Shown here: positions 26,101 to 37,442 of the stretch, one piece after another | Numbering within the stretch: the first letter of the stretch is position 1 | How the letters are laid out: each line of letters begins with the position of its first letter | From: Amia ocellicauda | Taxonomy: Eukaryota; Chordata; Actinopteri; Amiiformes; Amiidae | Assembly: GCF_036373705.1 (NCBI RefSeq) | Contig: NC_089867.1 | Location: 10,999,001-11,063,000 of the forward strand | Reading direction: 5' to 3' | DNA: 64,000 nt | The notes under the pieces: generated by a model | Databases searched by the model: none | What the model was told of the DNA's origin: nothing | What the model saw: the letters and a program-made list of their open reading frames with translations, nothing else | Position numbers and translations under genes: made by a program

Positions 26101-29100
26101 ATTCCATGGCAACATAATTTTATTTGTAATTCCAGACCACACCACAGCATTGAACACTAGTCTAGTCATACAATTATTTCTGCTTCTGCACAGAAATACT
26201 GTCCAAGTATCCAAGGGGGGGTATATATTTTATTATTAACAAAAAACAAAACCCTCAAGAACACTTTTTCCAAAAACAATAAATAACCGCAAGTATGGTG
26301 GTTGTTTATACAAGTGCAAGTATGTTTTAACTGGAAAATGTTACAAGAAAAAACGAAAACTATTGCTAATGCAAACTTCAATACAGAAACCATTTGCAAG
26401 CTTTTATAAACAAGGAATGACAAAATATGCTAACAATACATAAGGGAGAACAAAACATACATTTCTAGGAATATTAACCAATTACCTTATATTGTGTCTT
26501 GGTATAAAAGGCTTGTACATCAAAGAGTAGACAATCAGTATATTATTTTTAGATTATCAGCATCTTAATTGACCGGATAAATGTCATCCTTTTCTAAAGC
26601 AAACAAACAACTTTACAGTTTATAGTGCACAACTTACATCAGAAGAAAGGTCAAAAGTTACAAACTCCTTTATGTGCATCTTAAAGTCTGCAGGCAAAAT
26701 TAGGCACAGCGTGCTCAAAAACAAGAGGACTTTTAAAAACAAATCCAACTCCAAATATGTCCAAGTCCATGGATAATTTCTTCAATTTCACATCCTGTCA
26801 CTCCATCAAAATGCACCATTACTCAAACAACGACTAACTGGAGAGGTTTCATTCCCATTTCCACGTTGTGTTTCTTAAAACTCGTATTATTAATAGTCAT
26901 GACAATAAAGAAATGCATATTCCCAAGATTTAAGTGATGTGTACCACAGTAGTATCCCATTGGGGATTTTCGATTATATTATTTATCCATTACATTTTTT
27001 TGTGCATTTGTTTGCAGCTTCATGCACGTGGCTTCCACCAAAAACCTCTTCTCCACTGCAGAACATCCAAGGTCATTGACTGCAGTATCATTTCAAGATG
27101 GAAGCGATGCTGTATGATTGAAAAAAAAAAAAAAAAAAAAAAAAAAGACAGAATGCCATGCCAGGTGTAAAATAGGCCAGGTACACAACACACTGCACAC
27201 TAGAACTGTACATATCCGCCAGGCAAACATCATCTTTCTTTCTTTCTTCTAAAAATACAGCAGCATTTTCAGATTACAATGTTACTGCAGGCACCTAATT
27301 TGTCTACAGGAGAGAACAGTAACACTTTGGAAAGGAATATCTGATAAAACACAAGATAAGGATGTGCTGAGCATATACAAAAAAAGTCACAGAGCACACA
27401 CAGACATGTTGTTTGGCCAACATCATAACTTTATCAAATAGCTAGCACTATTTCTTTAGGCTGTAACCAGAGAAGATGATGGCAACTAGCACCAACCAAT
27501 AATTACTGAACTATAATTAGTATGTACCAGATATAAACTGAGTGGATAATTCTGCATGACAGATTTAGTTTTTTTTATGATTTCTGTGAGAAAACACTCA
27601 ATCTGCTAACAAACTTTTTCATTTTGGTCACATTCTGGAGTCATTTTTAATCATACTCTATTTTCCTAGCACAAGGTAACTTTAAAAGTTACATTCCTCC
27701 CCACCAAGACTTCTTTTTTAAAATTTTAACGTCAATACATTTTATAAGGTCTGCAGTGATCCAAATGCAAGAAAGACAGTCGAAATGGAGACCACCTCCA
27801 GAAGATCTGCAAACCTCGGACAGTTCATAAAACAGTACAAAAAAAAAAAAAAATACTTTACATACTTAACCAAGTGGTTTAAGGATCATTCAGCAACTGT
27901 AAACTGAGAAGCTCAACTTACACAGTAAACAAGATTAAGGCAAGCCAGAGACAACTTCAGGGTATGGTCATTTAATTTCTATTTTAATCAGCCAAAGCAT
28001 CTTGTCAAACTGCCAGGTCAGTAACATAAGACAGTAGCAGAGAAACTGTTAGGTTTTCTGCTAATAATGCCAATTGTTAACTACATATGCAGGCACCAGC
28101 TGAAGTCGCACACAGAATCCACACTAAGAGTGTCAGGCTACATATTTACAGGCGCCTATGGGACGTGAATGACGAAAGTTTCTGCTTTTAAAGTCAGCCT
28201 CCTCTGCCAGCTGTGTCTTCACATTGCAGGGCGTGTCTTAATCGTTTAACCGAGGAAGTCACACTACACATAATTTGGTGCCTGCAAATGGGATCAACAC
28301 TTGTAAATGTGGGGTAAACCTGCCTGAAATATGCAGAAACCTTGGTCATGTTGGACTCCAATTAGACTCGCATACAGGCCAAAGTATTAGTGCAAATACA
28401 GTGCAAGCTCCCAGGCTGTGTGAAGGAAATTCACTGTTGGATTCTGTAAATTTATTTTCATGCTTTTCCTTGTTCAATTTTGCTGCAGCATTAAAATCCC
28501 ACTGAATATCTCCAGAGAGGGGAACTAGTCTTTATATTGCAATCAATCACTTGGAAGAATTAAAGCTTTAAAAGTAATCAATTATAGTCAACAGATCTGC
28601 TGTTAAAAAAAAAGCATTACATCAAGTTCTATAAAAATCACAAGTAAAAATATGTAGTCTCCAAGATACAACAATGACTGAATTCTATATACTTTATATA
28701 AAGCAAGTGAACCATTTCCCATAATTGTGAATCTAGGTTCCTATTTTTAACAATATTTCAACAGAGACAGACCATACTGTGTGTTTACGGTCCCAGACAC
28801 AGGATATTTTTTTAACGTACCTTGACAGCTTTTAAAAAGTAGTACACTAATGCAATACCGGAGGGAAATCATTTAATTACAATAATGATTACTTGTATGT
28901 TGTCTGGGTCAAACTGTTAAAATGCCCTGTGCTGACAAGGGCACAGTAATGACTTCATTAAGCACTCCTGACTTCTTGGACAGTAAAATGGATTCACAAG
29001 ACTGCAAAGGCACATACAAACACTGTGACATTGAACTGTAACACTGCTGTAATATATATTCTCTGCACATTCCTTTCGAAACGCATGCATTTATCACATT

Positions 29101-32100
29101 CCAGACGCTACCTCAGGGAAGCAGGCCAATGAATAATTCTCAAACAACAATCGCGGAGATGCACTGAAATAATTAGGTCAAGCAGGAAACAGTCTTCTGC
29201 AGACCGTTGTGGCATCACACCTGCACGCTTGTTCACCTTTTGCAGAAGATATCTAAAGAGAAGCTTCATCATGTAAAAACTAAACCTTTCATATTTCCAA
29301 TTCATGCTTTATCATGAGAATGTACTGAATGCAAGCCTCTTTTTAAAAGATGCTTTTTAATATACTACATATGCATTTTCAGGTAATGGCATGGTTATAC
29401 ATTTTATTGGACTTTTCTACTGTTTTCATCAGTGATCATTCTTAAAGTTCTTCCTCTCTCTGAGGAGTGATTACAACAGCTCAATGACAGACGCGAGAAG
29501 GGGAAAATGTCACATTAATTAGCTGGAACATTTGAGCACATGAGTTATTATGAGGATTTGAAGCCTGGCTCTGGCAGTCTCTTTACTACACTGCAGGGTG
29601 ACGTAAGGCTGCAGCATACATGAGTAGGGCCTGGCACCTCTCAGACTAAACACACCCCTGACAAAAACAGCCAGGTAGCAGCCTCTCACAAAGACAAAAA
29701 CCTTGCAGCATGAAAAGGGAGTTTCAGATTAGAGAATCACTTTATTCTTTGCTCCTAACAAAAAGAATACAGGCTTCATCTCTGAAACATTCGCAAGTCT
29801 AGCCTCAGGGACATTCACAACGACAGCAACAACAGAAAAATTACTTAATTCAATAAATGCCTTCCAAATTAAGGCAATGAAGATGATAGATAACGCTGAA
29901 TGAAGCCATGTCAAGAAATCAGGCTCATTTTCATAGAAGTCTGGAAACAAGACTAAGATTTGCAATCAGGGGCACTGTACTCATTTTAATTGAATCAGGC
30001 TTTGAACACTTTGGAAGAGTTAAAGTGAGGATAATTCTTTTAGCCTTTTAAGGTTAAAACGTCAGAAAAAAGTCACTTTGTTTATAGATCATCGAATTAT
30101 GAACCATGATCAAAAACAAATTGCACTCTGATGACATTTACCTCTCCCTTTGTTCCTATAATTCACAAAAGCAAGCCTGTTTGAAAGCCACACTAAGTCT
30201 TTGAGGCACTGTGACATTGCTTTTTCTTCTGTAGTGTCCAAAAAATATATTGCATCAGCTCACACAAAAAAAACACTTGGGTTGTGTTTTGCTTGAGAAA
30301 TCCTTGCATGCCTGTCATGTAATATATTTACAGGAATTAATGCATACGTCTAATTTATTTATTAAAACTGATCCAACTGATTAACAATCTGAAAATAAGA
30401 TTATGTTAGGTCCATTTTAAAGGAGAACAAACAGGTCTAGTTATTAAAAGCAAGCACAGACAGGGTTTTAGCTTGAAATGCTCTTTTGACGCCAGTAGTT
30501 TGGAAATAATCATCTTCCTGGGAAACTGCTTTAGGAAAGCTGGGAACTGGGGTCTGAAATAAAAAGTTCCTCAAGCATCATATTAATTTGTTGCATTTCA
30601 TTTTATTCCAGGAAAAAAAAAAAGAGACTACATTTACTAGAGACTATTCACTTAGGAAAACCATACCTCCAGTTCTGTTTCCCATCTATTGATGTCATCT
30701 GTTGATTGGTTCAATTTTTCTAGTTCACCCTGTGTGAGAGAGAGATAGAGGGGGTTATTAAACTTGGAAAGGAAACCTGAGGCATATGGAGCTTGTTAAG
30801 CCAAGTAAAGAGTCTTGTCAGGATATTCTGCCGAGGCACAAAATTGGCTTTAAGTAAAAACAGGCCATTTTGTAATGGTATCTGCATGAAAAATGAAAGT
30901 ATGGATTGAATGAAAAGCAAATCCCATATGAGAGTTTCTTGGTCAGTAAGTTTATATTTACTAAGCCTAAGAAAACAGATATCATCTGTCACCTAATAGG
31001 ATGCCTGGTTACACATTGAAATGGTACAACCTTAGAAGCACTCCTTAAATATTTTTGGAAACTTTAAATGTCTCCTGCTGAAAACATCTGCATAACTATG
31101 TAAAAGTTTAACCTTTACAAAATGAATTCATTACAGACAGTTTTAGGGCAGTCCTGTTTCTGATTATTATTAAGTGTACAACAGAGGTTTAAACACTCAA
31201 ATTTGCAATTTGATGCAGTGCTATTTTAGAACTTCTTTTTTCCATTAGCCATTCTCTGTATTGATTCTGTGAAATCAAAGGTTTTAGGTAAACAAAATAT
31301 GAAGATTACAGAATTAAAAAAAGAAGAAGTTAAAAAGGGAAGAAAGGGGGCACAAAGACAAGAAAATACAAACAGGAAGGAGTTAAGTATGGTATACAAG
31401 TCTGAGAATTGAAACAGTGGAGGACAGTTATTTTTTCAGGAATCCACAGGACCAAGGAATCCCAAGCATTTAAAGAAACTCAATGGGGGGCTGTCCTGTT
31501 GATCTGTAATGAATGGTAACTTGACCCAATTGGAAGCATTAACAACTTGCAGTCTGCAAAGGAAAATGAGTTACAGCTGAGAAGTAGGAGAATGGGAAAG
31601 GGGTTGTGGTGAATTGCTTCAGGAATCCCAGATGTAAACCACTCTGACATGAACTAGAAGTGAAGTCACACAATAAAACTCTGCCTTACAGTTGTAATAA
31701 GCCTCTCAAGCTGACTTCCTAGCAATCCCTTAAGGTGAAGTTTAAACAGCTTAAACAACTAGATAATGAATGTTGTCAAAAGACAGATCGGTTTCCAACT
31801 GCTGTCACTGTCCAAAATCAATGTTGCATTTTTTAAAAGCATGCATCCTACATGTGCAAAGGTGATCGCAATAAATCGTGGATACATACGATCACATCAG
31901 ACACATACACATAAGGTTTTTAATTACACCAAAATCTTAGCACAAGGCCTTTCACACAACACTGAAAAACTCCAGCACATGCCAAGTTCAATTCATCTCA
32001 CCCTGCTGCCACTGACTACATTCAGTGATTTTCCAGACGTAAATACAGGCGAGCGTCTGCATTAGGGACCGATGAGCTACCAGATGGTCGAGAGGCTGTC

Positions 32101-32430
32101 GTGTTCAACTGGATCCAAACCCGTGTCTAACAGGGCGGTTACTGGCAGCTGTCATGATCGAAATGAACCCCAGTGGGATCCCTTCAGTACATTCATTAAG
32201 TGTAACCTTTCCAAGACACGGGGGACTTCAAACCCCGCACCCGAAGCAGGCGAGCAACGAGCCCCGGGTCCCCACAGCACAGCTCGCCTGCGAGATCCTG
32301 GGAGCAAAACACAAGAAACCCTCGCCACATAGGAGCTTGCGTTTACCTGGATTCTGGGATCAACTTCTTCCTCCTCCGGCGATGCAAACTCCTCGTCTGA
32401 TTCGGGTCCCTTGTCCATGTTGTCCATCAT
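6500..32430 (-). CDS. SH3BP5: SH3 domain-binding protein 5 (SH3BP5/Sab), nine coding exons
   Basis: Coding exons (minus): 32347-32430, 30667-30729, 24412-24540, 12391-12555, 12064-12194, 10531-10573, 9653-9872, 7246-7542, 6500-6717. Together they give 1,350 nt, 449 residues plus stop (human about 455). All junctions are GT-AG and keep phase. Residues 29-255 or so are the long antiparallel coiled-coil core, nearly identical to vertebrate SH3BP5 (e.g. GELEKLNQSTDDINR, KPYWEARRVARQ, KRQFDSAWQEMLNHATQR). Exon 7 has ISDEIHERRRS. Exon 8 is Ser/Pro-rich and carries the JNK-docking-like RPSSLDLPSPVSL and the signature GPRSECSGASSPEC. The family acts as a Rab11 GEF, inhibits BTK through its SH3 domain, and anchors JNK at mitochondria. 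I chose the first ATG of the open 5' exon at 32430; ATGs at 32427 (better context) and 32418 are alternatives. Oddities are a Ser-run expansion in exon 8 and a C-terminal tail unlike the mammalian one. The paralogue SH3BP5L is less likely because of the exon 7-8 signature. Confidence 0.95.
7370..7415 (-). repeat. GAG/GGA-rich stretch encoding a Ser-run in SH3BP5 exon 8
   Basis: The plus strand here is an imperfect GAG/GGA run; on the coding strand it becomes serine codons, giving about eight consecutive Ser at residues 324-331, followed by Pro/Ser. Mammalian SH3BP5 lacks this run between the PTSP motif and the SLDLPSPVSL docking motif. It is likely a replication-slippage expansion in a disordered linker. 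Confidence 0.6.
18527..18850. promoter_or_regulatory. CpG-rich island inside SH3BP5 intron 3
   Basis: Against very AT-rich surroundings, this stretch has about twenty CpGs by eye, two GACGTC motifs and several GC-rich words (GCGGCGG, TCCGCCGG, GCGGCCG). It lies in the largest intron (12556-24411) and contains no SH3BP5 exon. It could be an alternative promoter, an enhancer, or the body of a non-autonomous transposon. I cannot tell which without conservation or chromatin data. Confidence 0.35.
20103..20145. repeat. (AT)n microsatellite
   Basis: About 43 bases of pure AT dinucleotide, just upstream of a LINE 3' fragment. It lies in SH3BP5 intron 3. Confidence 0.95.
20161..20400 (+). mobile_element. 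LINE 3'-end fragment
   Basis: A frame-broken translation shows the typical C-terminal end of an endonuclease/reverse-transcriptase LINE protein. It runs MGR..., then RRPPHKRWED, then FAGV.W, and a tail in which the DNA reads as W..lGeAfiqlWit. Such RP-P-RW-D...AG-W endings are a hallmark of these elements. It lies in SH3BP5 intron 3, opposite to the host gene, and starts next to an AT array. It is probably the same family as the pieces at 2281-2660 and 34231-34334. Confidence 0.6.
22800..22890 (+). mobile_element. Retroposon 3' tail remnant
   Basis: The words AAGTCACTTTGGATAA, CATCTGCCTAAG and ATTGTAATGATA in this order match the tail very common in fish retroposons (aagtcgctttggataaaagcg...tctgcyaa). 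Only the end is recognisable; upstream sequence to about 22720 may belong to it. It lies in SH3BP5 intron 3, antisense to the gene. Confidence 0.45.
23604..23622. repeat. (CT)n microsatellite
   Basis: A short pure CT run in SH3BP5 intron 3, flanked by C-rich sequence on both sides. Confidence 0.85.
24745..24759. repeat. Poly(G) run of 15
   Basis: Fifteen consecutive G on the plus strand (C-run on the SH3BP5 sense strand), about 200 bases upstream of the exon 3 acceptor at 24540. Long G-runs are rare and error-prone to sequence, so the exact length may be an assembly estimate. Confidence 0.9.
27121..27146. repeat. Poly(A) run of 26
   Basis: A pure A-run in SH3BP5 intron 2. It could be a retroposon tail, but the sequence to its left is not a recognised SINE or processed mRNA copy. 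Confidence 0.85.
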
Positions 32431-32745
32431 GTTCAATGTCTCCCAGCGCGCAGCGAACAAAGCAGATGCTCGGCTCCGGCTCGGGCGACGCGGAGCTGCG
32501 CGGTTCGTCTCAAGCCCCGACGGTAACCACTCGCGTCGGCTCTCATAGGCAACCCGACGCCAATCAATACATCAATAAATACATCAATAATAATAAAAAA
32601 AAAACACACACACACACACACACCGCTGCTTTCGAAATCACCGTCTGTGCTGCAGACGGAGCCGAGACGCGCATCCCGATCCCACGCAGCCGCACAGCGT
32701 CCCCCCGCCGGCCACGCCCCCTCCCGCCGCTTTGCACTTATATCC
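32431..32745 (-). promoter_or_regulatory. SH3BP5: SH3BP5 5' UTR and CpG-rich promoter
   Basis: Upstream of the SH3BP5 start the DNA becomes GC- and CpG-rich. GC-box-like blocks (CCACGCCCCCTCCC) lie at about 32712-32726. A TATA-like TATAAG reads on the minus strand at 32737-32742. An AT-rich patch and a (CA)n tract sit between these and the start codon, so they are probably transcribed in the 5' UTR. The transcription start is not defined by the sequence alone. Confidence 0.5.
32603..32623. repeat. (CA)n microsatellite in SH3BP5 5' region
   Basis: About ten CA units (GT on the gene's sense strand), preceded by an A-run, some 175 bases upstream of the SH3BP5 start codon. Confidence 0.9.
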
Positions 32746-33447
32746 CCTTATCTGCCATGCAAGCAGGCTGACACCCACACGCAACCCTTTCTTGAGGCTT
32801 TCGCTTTTATCTTGCTCATATATGTATTTATTTTAAAGTACAACTGAGCCCTTTGATTATGTCGTCTCTCTCCTGCTTCGTATGGAAATCCCGTTACTGT
32901 ACTGTAGGGCAGACCTGGGTGAAATCAGCATCTGCTTAAAGTGAACTCTTTCCGCGCAGCTGATCGAATATGCTGTATAATCATGTCCTTTTTAATCACA
33001 TGAAAGTAGACGTTTTATTCAAGTGCGGTATTGATAGCACACTGTTTCAGTGCTGGACACAACACAGTAAGATATAGTCTGCAATGCATTCTCTCTTTAA
33101 GAATAATTGCGTTTGCTTGCATACCTAGAGGTTCGCTTGTATTACTTACTTTTAGATACTCATGTGTGTTATTGTATGTGCGGATGGAGAGAATGTACTT
33201 TTAAACGCACACCGACCAAAACAAACAACAACACCTAGGCAATATTGAATTACTATTATTCATATTGTCTGCAATATTATATTACAATATGTCATCAACA
33301 TTTACACCATGTGCACATAGCATAACCAATGCAATGATTCCTTTAGTTTTTCTAACCATATGTCAACTTTTTAATATCACAGTTCCGTAGACGTAACTTA
33401 AAGTCATCAGACAAATAATCAGTTTTTTGTTGTTGTTTGCACATCAC

Positions 33448-33471
33448 AGAGAGAGAGAGAGAGAGAGAGAG
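33448..33471. repeat. (GA)n microsatellite
   Basis: Twelve AG units without interruption in the SH3BP5-METTL6 spacer. Confidence 0.9.
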
Positions 33472-34230
33472 GCATATTTGGCTTGGTGAAATGAAAACCC
33501 TGTTATTGGCAAATGTATTAAAACACGTTATATAATTTGAAACATTATGAGAGATTTGTGTTTTTATTTTACAACACAAGTGCAATACAAAGTGCACAAA
33601 GAGCAAATTGTTGTAGACTTGTATGTCTGAATAATCCCAGATGACAAACGTTTCCTGCTGTACATTATTCCTAGAGTTTCCCAACGTCACATAAGCTACA
33701 TTGTGACATAAGGCTCATGCTCAGGAAATATCTGCAGATTGGAGCCGACCCAAGCTCCCTCTGCCGGGCTCTGTTCTCACATTTGAGCAATGGTGGCACA
33801 TTGACGTCAATACAGTTACAGAACAACTGAAGCATGTTAGCTCTCAGAAAATAATAATAATAATAGACGCACTGTTATTCAGGATCAGAGAACACAAATC
33901 ACATTGCTAAAGACAATTAATCTTTGGTGTTCAATATGAGAAGTGTGATGAGTTGACGTAGGCAGACTCTGCGGTTGTGTTGGCTTATAAGTGCTTTGGA
34001 ATTCTTGTTTAAATCTCAGTTCATTTCTTATTTGTAATGAACTCGTTAATTGAGGTGATGTTATCTACCACAATAGTAATTCGTTTTCAAAGGAAATCAC
34101 CCATTCCTTCAATTACTTATGTAAGCCTCCTTTACTGTGAGTCACTCTGCCAGAACTGAGATATGAGAAATGACACATGTACAATATGTACCTTAAATCC
34201 TGCTGTTGCTGCAGCTAAATTAATGAAAAT

Positions 34231-34333
34231 TTGGAGTGTATTTGGAAGAAACAGCATTCTTGAATGGAAATCTACCCACTTGCCTGAAGAGAAAAGTATT
34301 TGATCAATGCACAGTACCAGTGCCCACTTATGG

Positions 34334-34334
<1 letters not shown>
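34231..34334 (+). mobile_element. LINE fragment, second copy of the reverse-transcriptase C-terminal motif
   Basis: Translation gives NLPTCLKRKVFDQCTVPVPTYG, the same hallmark segment as at 2328-2385. The DNA is nearly identical over about 60 bases (both read ATCTACCCACTTGCC, then GAAGAGAAAAGTATTTGATC). The match ends abruptly in a long (TA)n array. It is clearly a truncated, dead copy. Confidence 0.65.

Positions 34335-34383
<49 letters not shown>
34335..34383. repeat. (TA)n microsatellite
   Basis: About 49 bases of pure TA dinucleotide directly abutting the truncated LINE segment. The apparent reading frames through it, with Tyr-Ile repeats, are artefacts. Confidence 0.95.
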
Positions 34384-34388
<5 letters not shown>

Positions 34389-36900
34389 ATTTGGAATTTG
34401 ATTAATTTTGAAATTAGAATTTTGAAGAGGATTCTTCATATTATGTTTATCCAATAAACATCTCTTACAAAACAAAAGTCCATATCACTTCCTTTTTTGT
34501 GATTTCCTCTTGAAATCACATACTGTAACAGTAACCTACTGGTGTCCTGTTTTACTTGCATGGCATCTGTGTGTGTATATATCATTTTAAAGTTCAGGAA
34601 GAATCACAAGTCTCTCTTGGTTATTGATCTACAGGAAAAGAATTGACAGGAAATGTCAAGGTGACAGCTCTTTTTAAGAGATGAATGGCAATGAGTGAAG
34701 TCATCCATTATGTCAGAGAGGATGGAGGCAGGGAATTGGATGTGGGGAATGGTGCAGAGGTCATTAAGAAGTTCATATAGTGGTTGATCAATAAAGCTAG
34801 GCAGATTCTCAATTCGATTCCCCTGTGCAATGCACTAATTCAGCCTCACTAGCGCTTAGTCTAAAACTATCGAATTAACTCATCTTAGCTAGTCACTACA
34901 ACTATGAACTGATGTGTAAATACCCAAGACTGCATTTCATGTCTCTTCCAATCATCTAAATGACCAAATGGATTAATATTCCCCTTTTCTCAATTTCTTT
35001 ACTATTGCTTAAGCAATTGTTTAAAGTGCACAACCAGAGTTATAGGAAATAGACACACATGTGCTGTTAACCACTGGTTTTCATAACCTTCCATACTATT
35101 GATTAACCCACACAATAGAGGTGTTGGTTTGAAGTGATAATGGTATTTTATAGTCATGTGGGGGGTGGGGTTAATGTGATTTAAAGTTAATGGGAGAGAT
35201 ATCTTACAATTAATCTAATGCACATTTTATTGTACTGCTTTGCAAGTTATTACAGAGTATTGAAGAACAGGTAAATCAAGCGTACAAGAATCACTGAATC
35301 CTTTTTTAGTGAGCATCTCTGTGAAGCATTTTGCCTGCTAATGAGAAAGGAGAGGGGTTTAATTGGGCTGGTAATAGAATTCTGCTTTCGAGCAAAGTTT
35401 AAAATGAGCATACTTACTTTTTGAAAACTTTAAGGAATCTTTCATGTCTTGTAGGCCACATAAACATCGGCAGCTTAAACTGTTTAGCCAATACACATGC
35501 ATGAGAAAAATAAACTGATCTTTTCACACCTTGACCACATTTAAGAACTGAAAACATAATGAAAGAGTGGGAAGGAGACAGCAACAAGAAAGAAGATTAA
35601 AGTGTATGAGGTGTTGGGGCCTGCACTCTTGAGAGGTGCTGGAAGATGTTCACAGCTTGGTTATTTGTAACACCTAATACACTCTAACCTTTATTACCAG
35701 TATCATTTACTAACCAGGGAAACCAACAGATCTGCCATGTGTTGTTTTTGTGTGGTGTTCTGTGTACAGGGAAAAGGAAAGGAAGATATTTTCTGGCTTC
35801 AGTTATTGGGTTTTGTTGCGGTTAAACACTGAAATTATCCAGAACAGTGCCTGTCAGAAAAGACCACCACCATTCTCTGTATACAAAGATATTGTGTTTT
35901 TCTAATCCATGTCATATAAGCGACCTAGCTCATTTTTCCCTGACACATACTTCTACCTCTCTGTCTATAACTATAAACTTTATCTTGAAGTCCAATTTAT
36001 TATTATTATTGTATTATTATTTATAAAGTTACACCGGGGTGAGAATGAACACAACGATAGGCAGCAATACACTTTGTGCTGCATTCCAGCAGGAAGATAA
36101 CATCAAGTTTGTAATCTGTTGCATGAAAGGCACCTTGTTTCAATTCCAATGATAAGTGAAGGGGAAATGTCTATAACAACGGAAGGTAGTTGTTTGACAG
36201 TTATATAATAGGCAGTTCAAGGATACAGAAGATGGGTGAAAAGACTACAGTCGGCATAGAGGGGCAATGAAGGCACTGCAGTGGCTGGCTTCTTCAATGA
36301 GTGAAATGGCATTTAACACGTTTGTCTTTATAAGAAATTTGTTTCCTCTAAAAAAACCTGAAAACTCCTTCTCAGTAATTCTCCCTCCTTTTCCCTCCTC
36401 TCCTCAATTATCTACTTCAGTGCCCAATTAACTTCCTACCACTTTTTTTTTTTTTTTTTTCTTTCTTTCTAATTTGCAGGTTGGGACTTTAAAGTAAATT
36501 AAAGATGCATGCAAAAGTCAATAATTTCAGTCCATTAATACCGGAAATCCATCACACACAAGGGGGGAGGGGGGAGATTATAATTAATTTTATTTCTGAT
36601 GCACATACACATCTATAAACAGTGGTTGCCCAGCATGGATTCCTTTCAGTATATTTAAGGCTTTTTTGTCAAATTGGTAGGATAAATGAAAAACACATCT
36701 GAATTGGTACTGATTGGGTCTTCAAAGCTTAAATCCAACATTTCCCATGTCCCTGCAGTTAGGAAGTGACTTATCCTGTTCATGCTCCCAACTTATGACC
36801 CTGTGTACTCCTGTGCATATTCTCCAAAGGCGTATCAAACTACAGTTGTATTTAAAACATTTAAACAGGAAAATGACAATTAAGGATGTGATATGTCATT

Positions 36901-37200
36901 GTGGCAATATCTTGGTGGGGCCAGACAGGACAACAGGATCAAGCCAAATATAAAAACGCTATGAGAGCAGAGCACTGGCGCCAGGACAGCCAGCTACCCC
37001 AACGAAATATCAAGCTCCTGTTTGCTGTTGCCAAGGAGGGCCAAGATAACATGGCAACTGTGTTGAGGAAAGAGCCCCCACACCTTACAAGCTTTGCTTT
37101 TTTAAGAGCTTGGGTTCACAGGATACACACCAAAATATTTGCAGTCGTTCTATTAAACTTCCTAAAGGTGGAAATTAAACTATTTTGGAGACTAGACTAA
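36901..37200 (+). other. Unassigned 99-codon open frame
   Basis: The frame begins MAISWWGQTGQQ and includes NIKLLFAVAKEGQDNMATVL, a fairly polar, non-repetitive composition compared with surrounding AT-rich chance frames. I do not recognise a family. No clear flanking splice pair or promoter was found, and human has no gene at the matching position. It could be a chance frame, a lineage-specific gene or a decayed retrocopy. Confidence 0.15.
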
Positions 37201-37312
37201 ACTTTTAGGTTGAAACCAGCCTGTCTAGTTTATTTTAGCTGGTTAAGTGGCATGCTGATAGTAAGACTGTTCTAACTGCTAACAATATTTTAAGGGAACC
37301 ACCCAAAATGAC

Positions 37313-37442
37313 TCACAGTACTTTAGCTTTTTTAATTTTACCCACAGTGTCATCCAGTTCCACGAACCCCCGGTGGATTTGTAGACTCATGTCAGTGATC
37401 TGGTTGAGGTCATTTTTGTAGATTATTCACCATCTCAGATTT
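37313..37442 (-). pseudogene. Coding-like remnant of unknown origin
   Basis: On the minus strand, two segments offset by one base read EMVNNLQ and DLNQITDMSLQIHRGFVELD, followed by DTVGKIKKAKVL and a stop. The amphipathic, helical-looking composition suggests a real protein fragment with one frameshift. This could be a degenerate processed copy or an old exon. I cannot name the parent gene, and chance remains possible. Confidence 0.2.

Noticed and set aside
32154-32771. 205-codon plus-strand frame near the SH3BP5 start
   Set aside because: It lies across the CpG-rich promoter and exon 1 on the opposite strand and has low-complexity Thr-His repeats from the CA tract; GC-rich DNA has few stops by chance.
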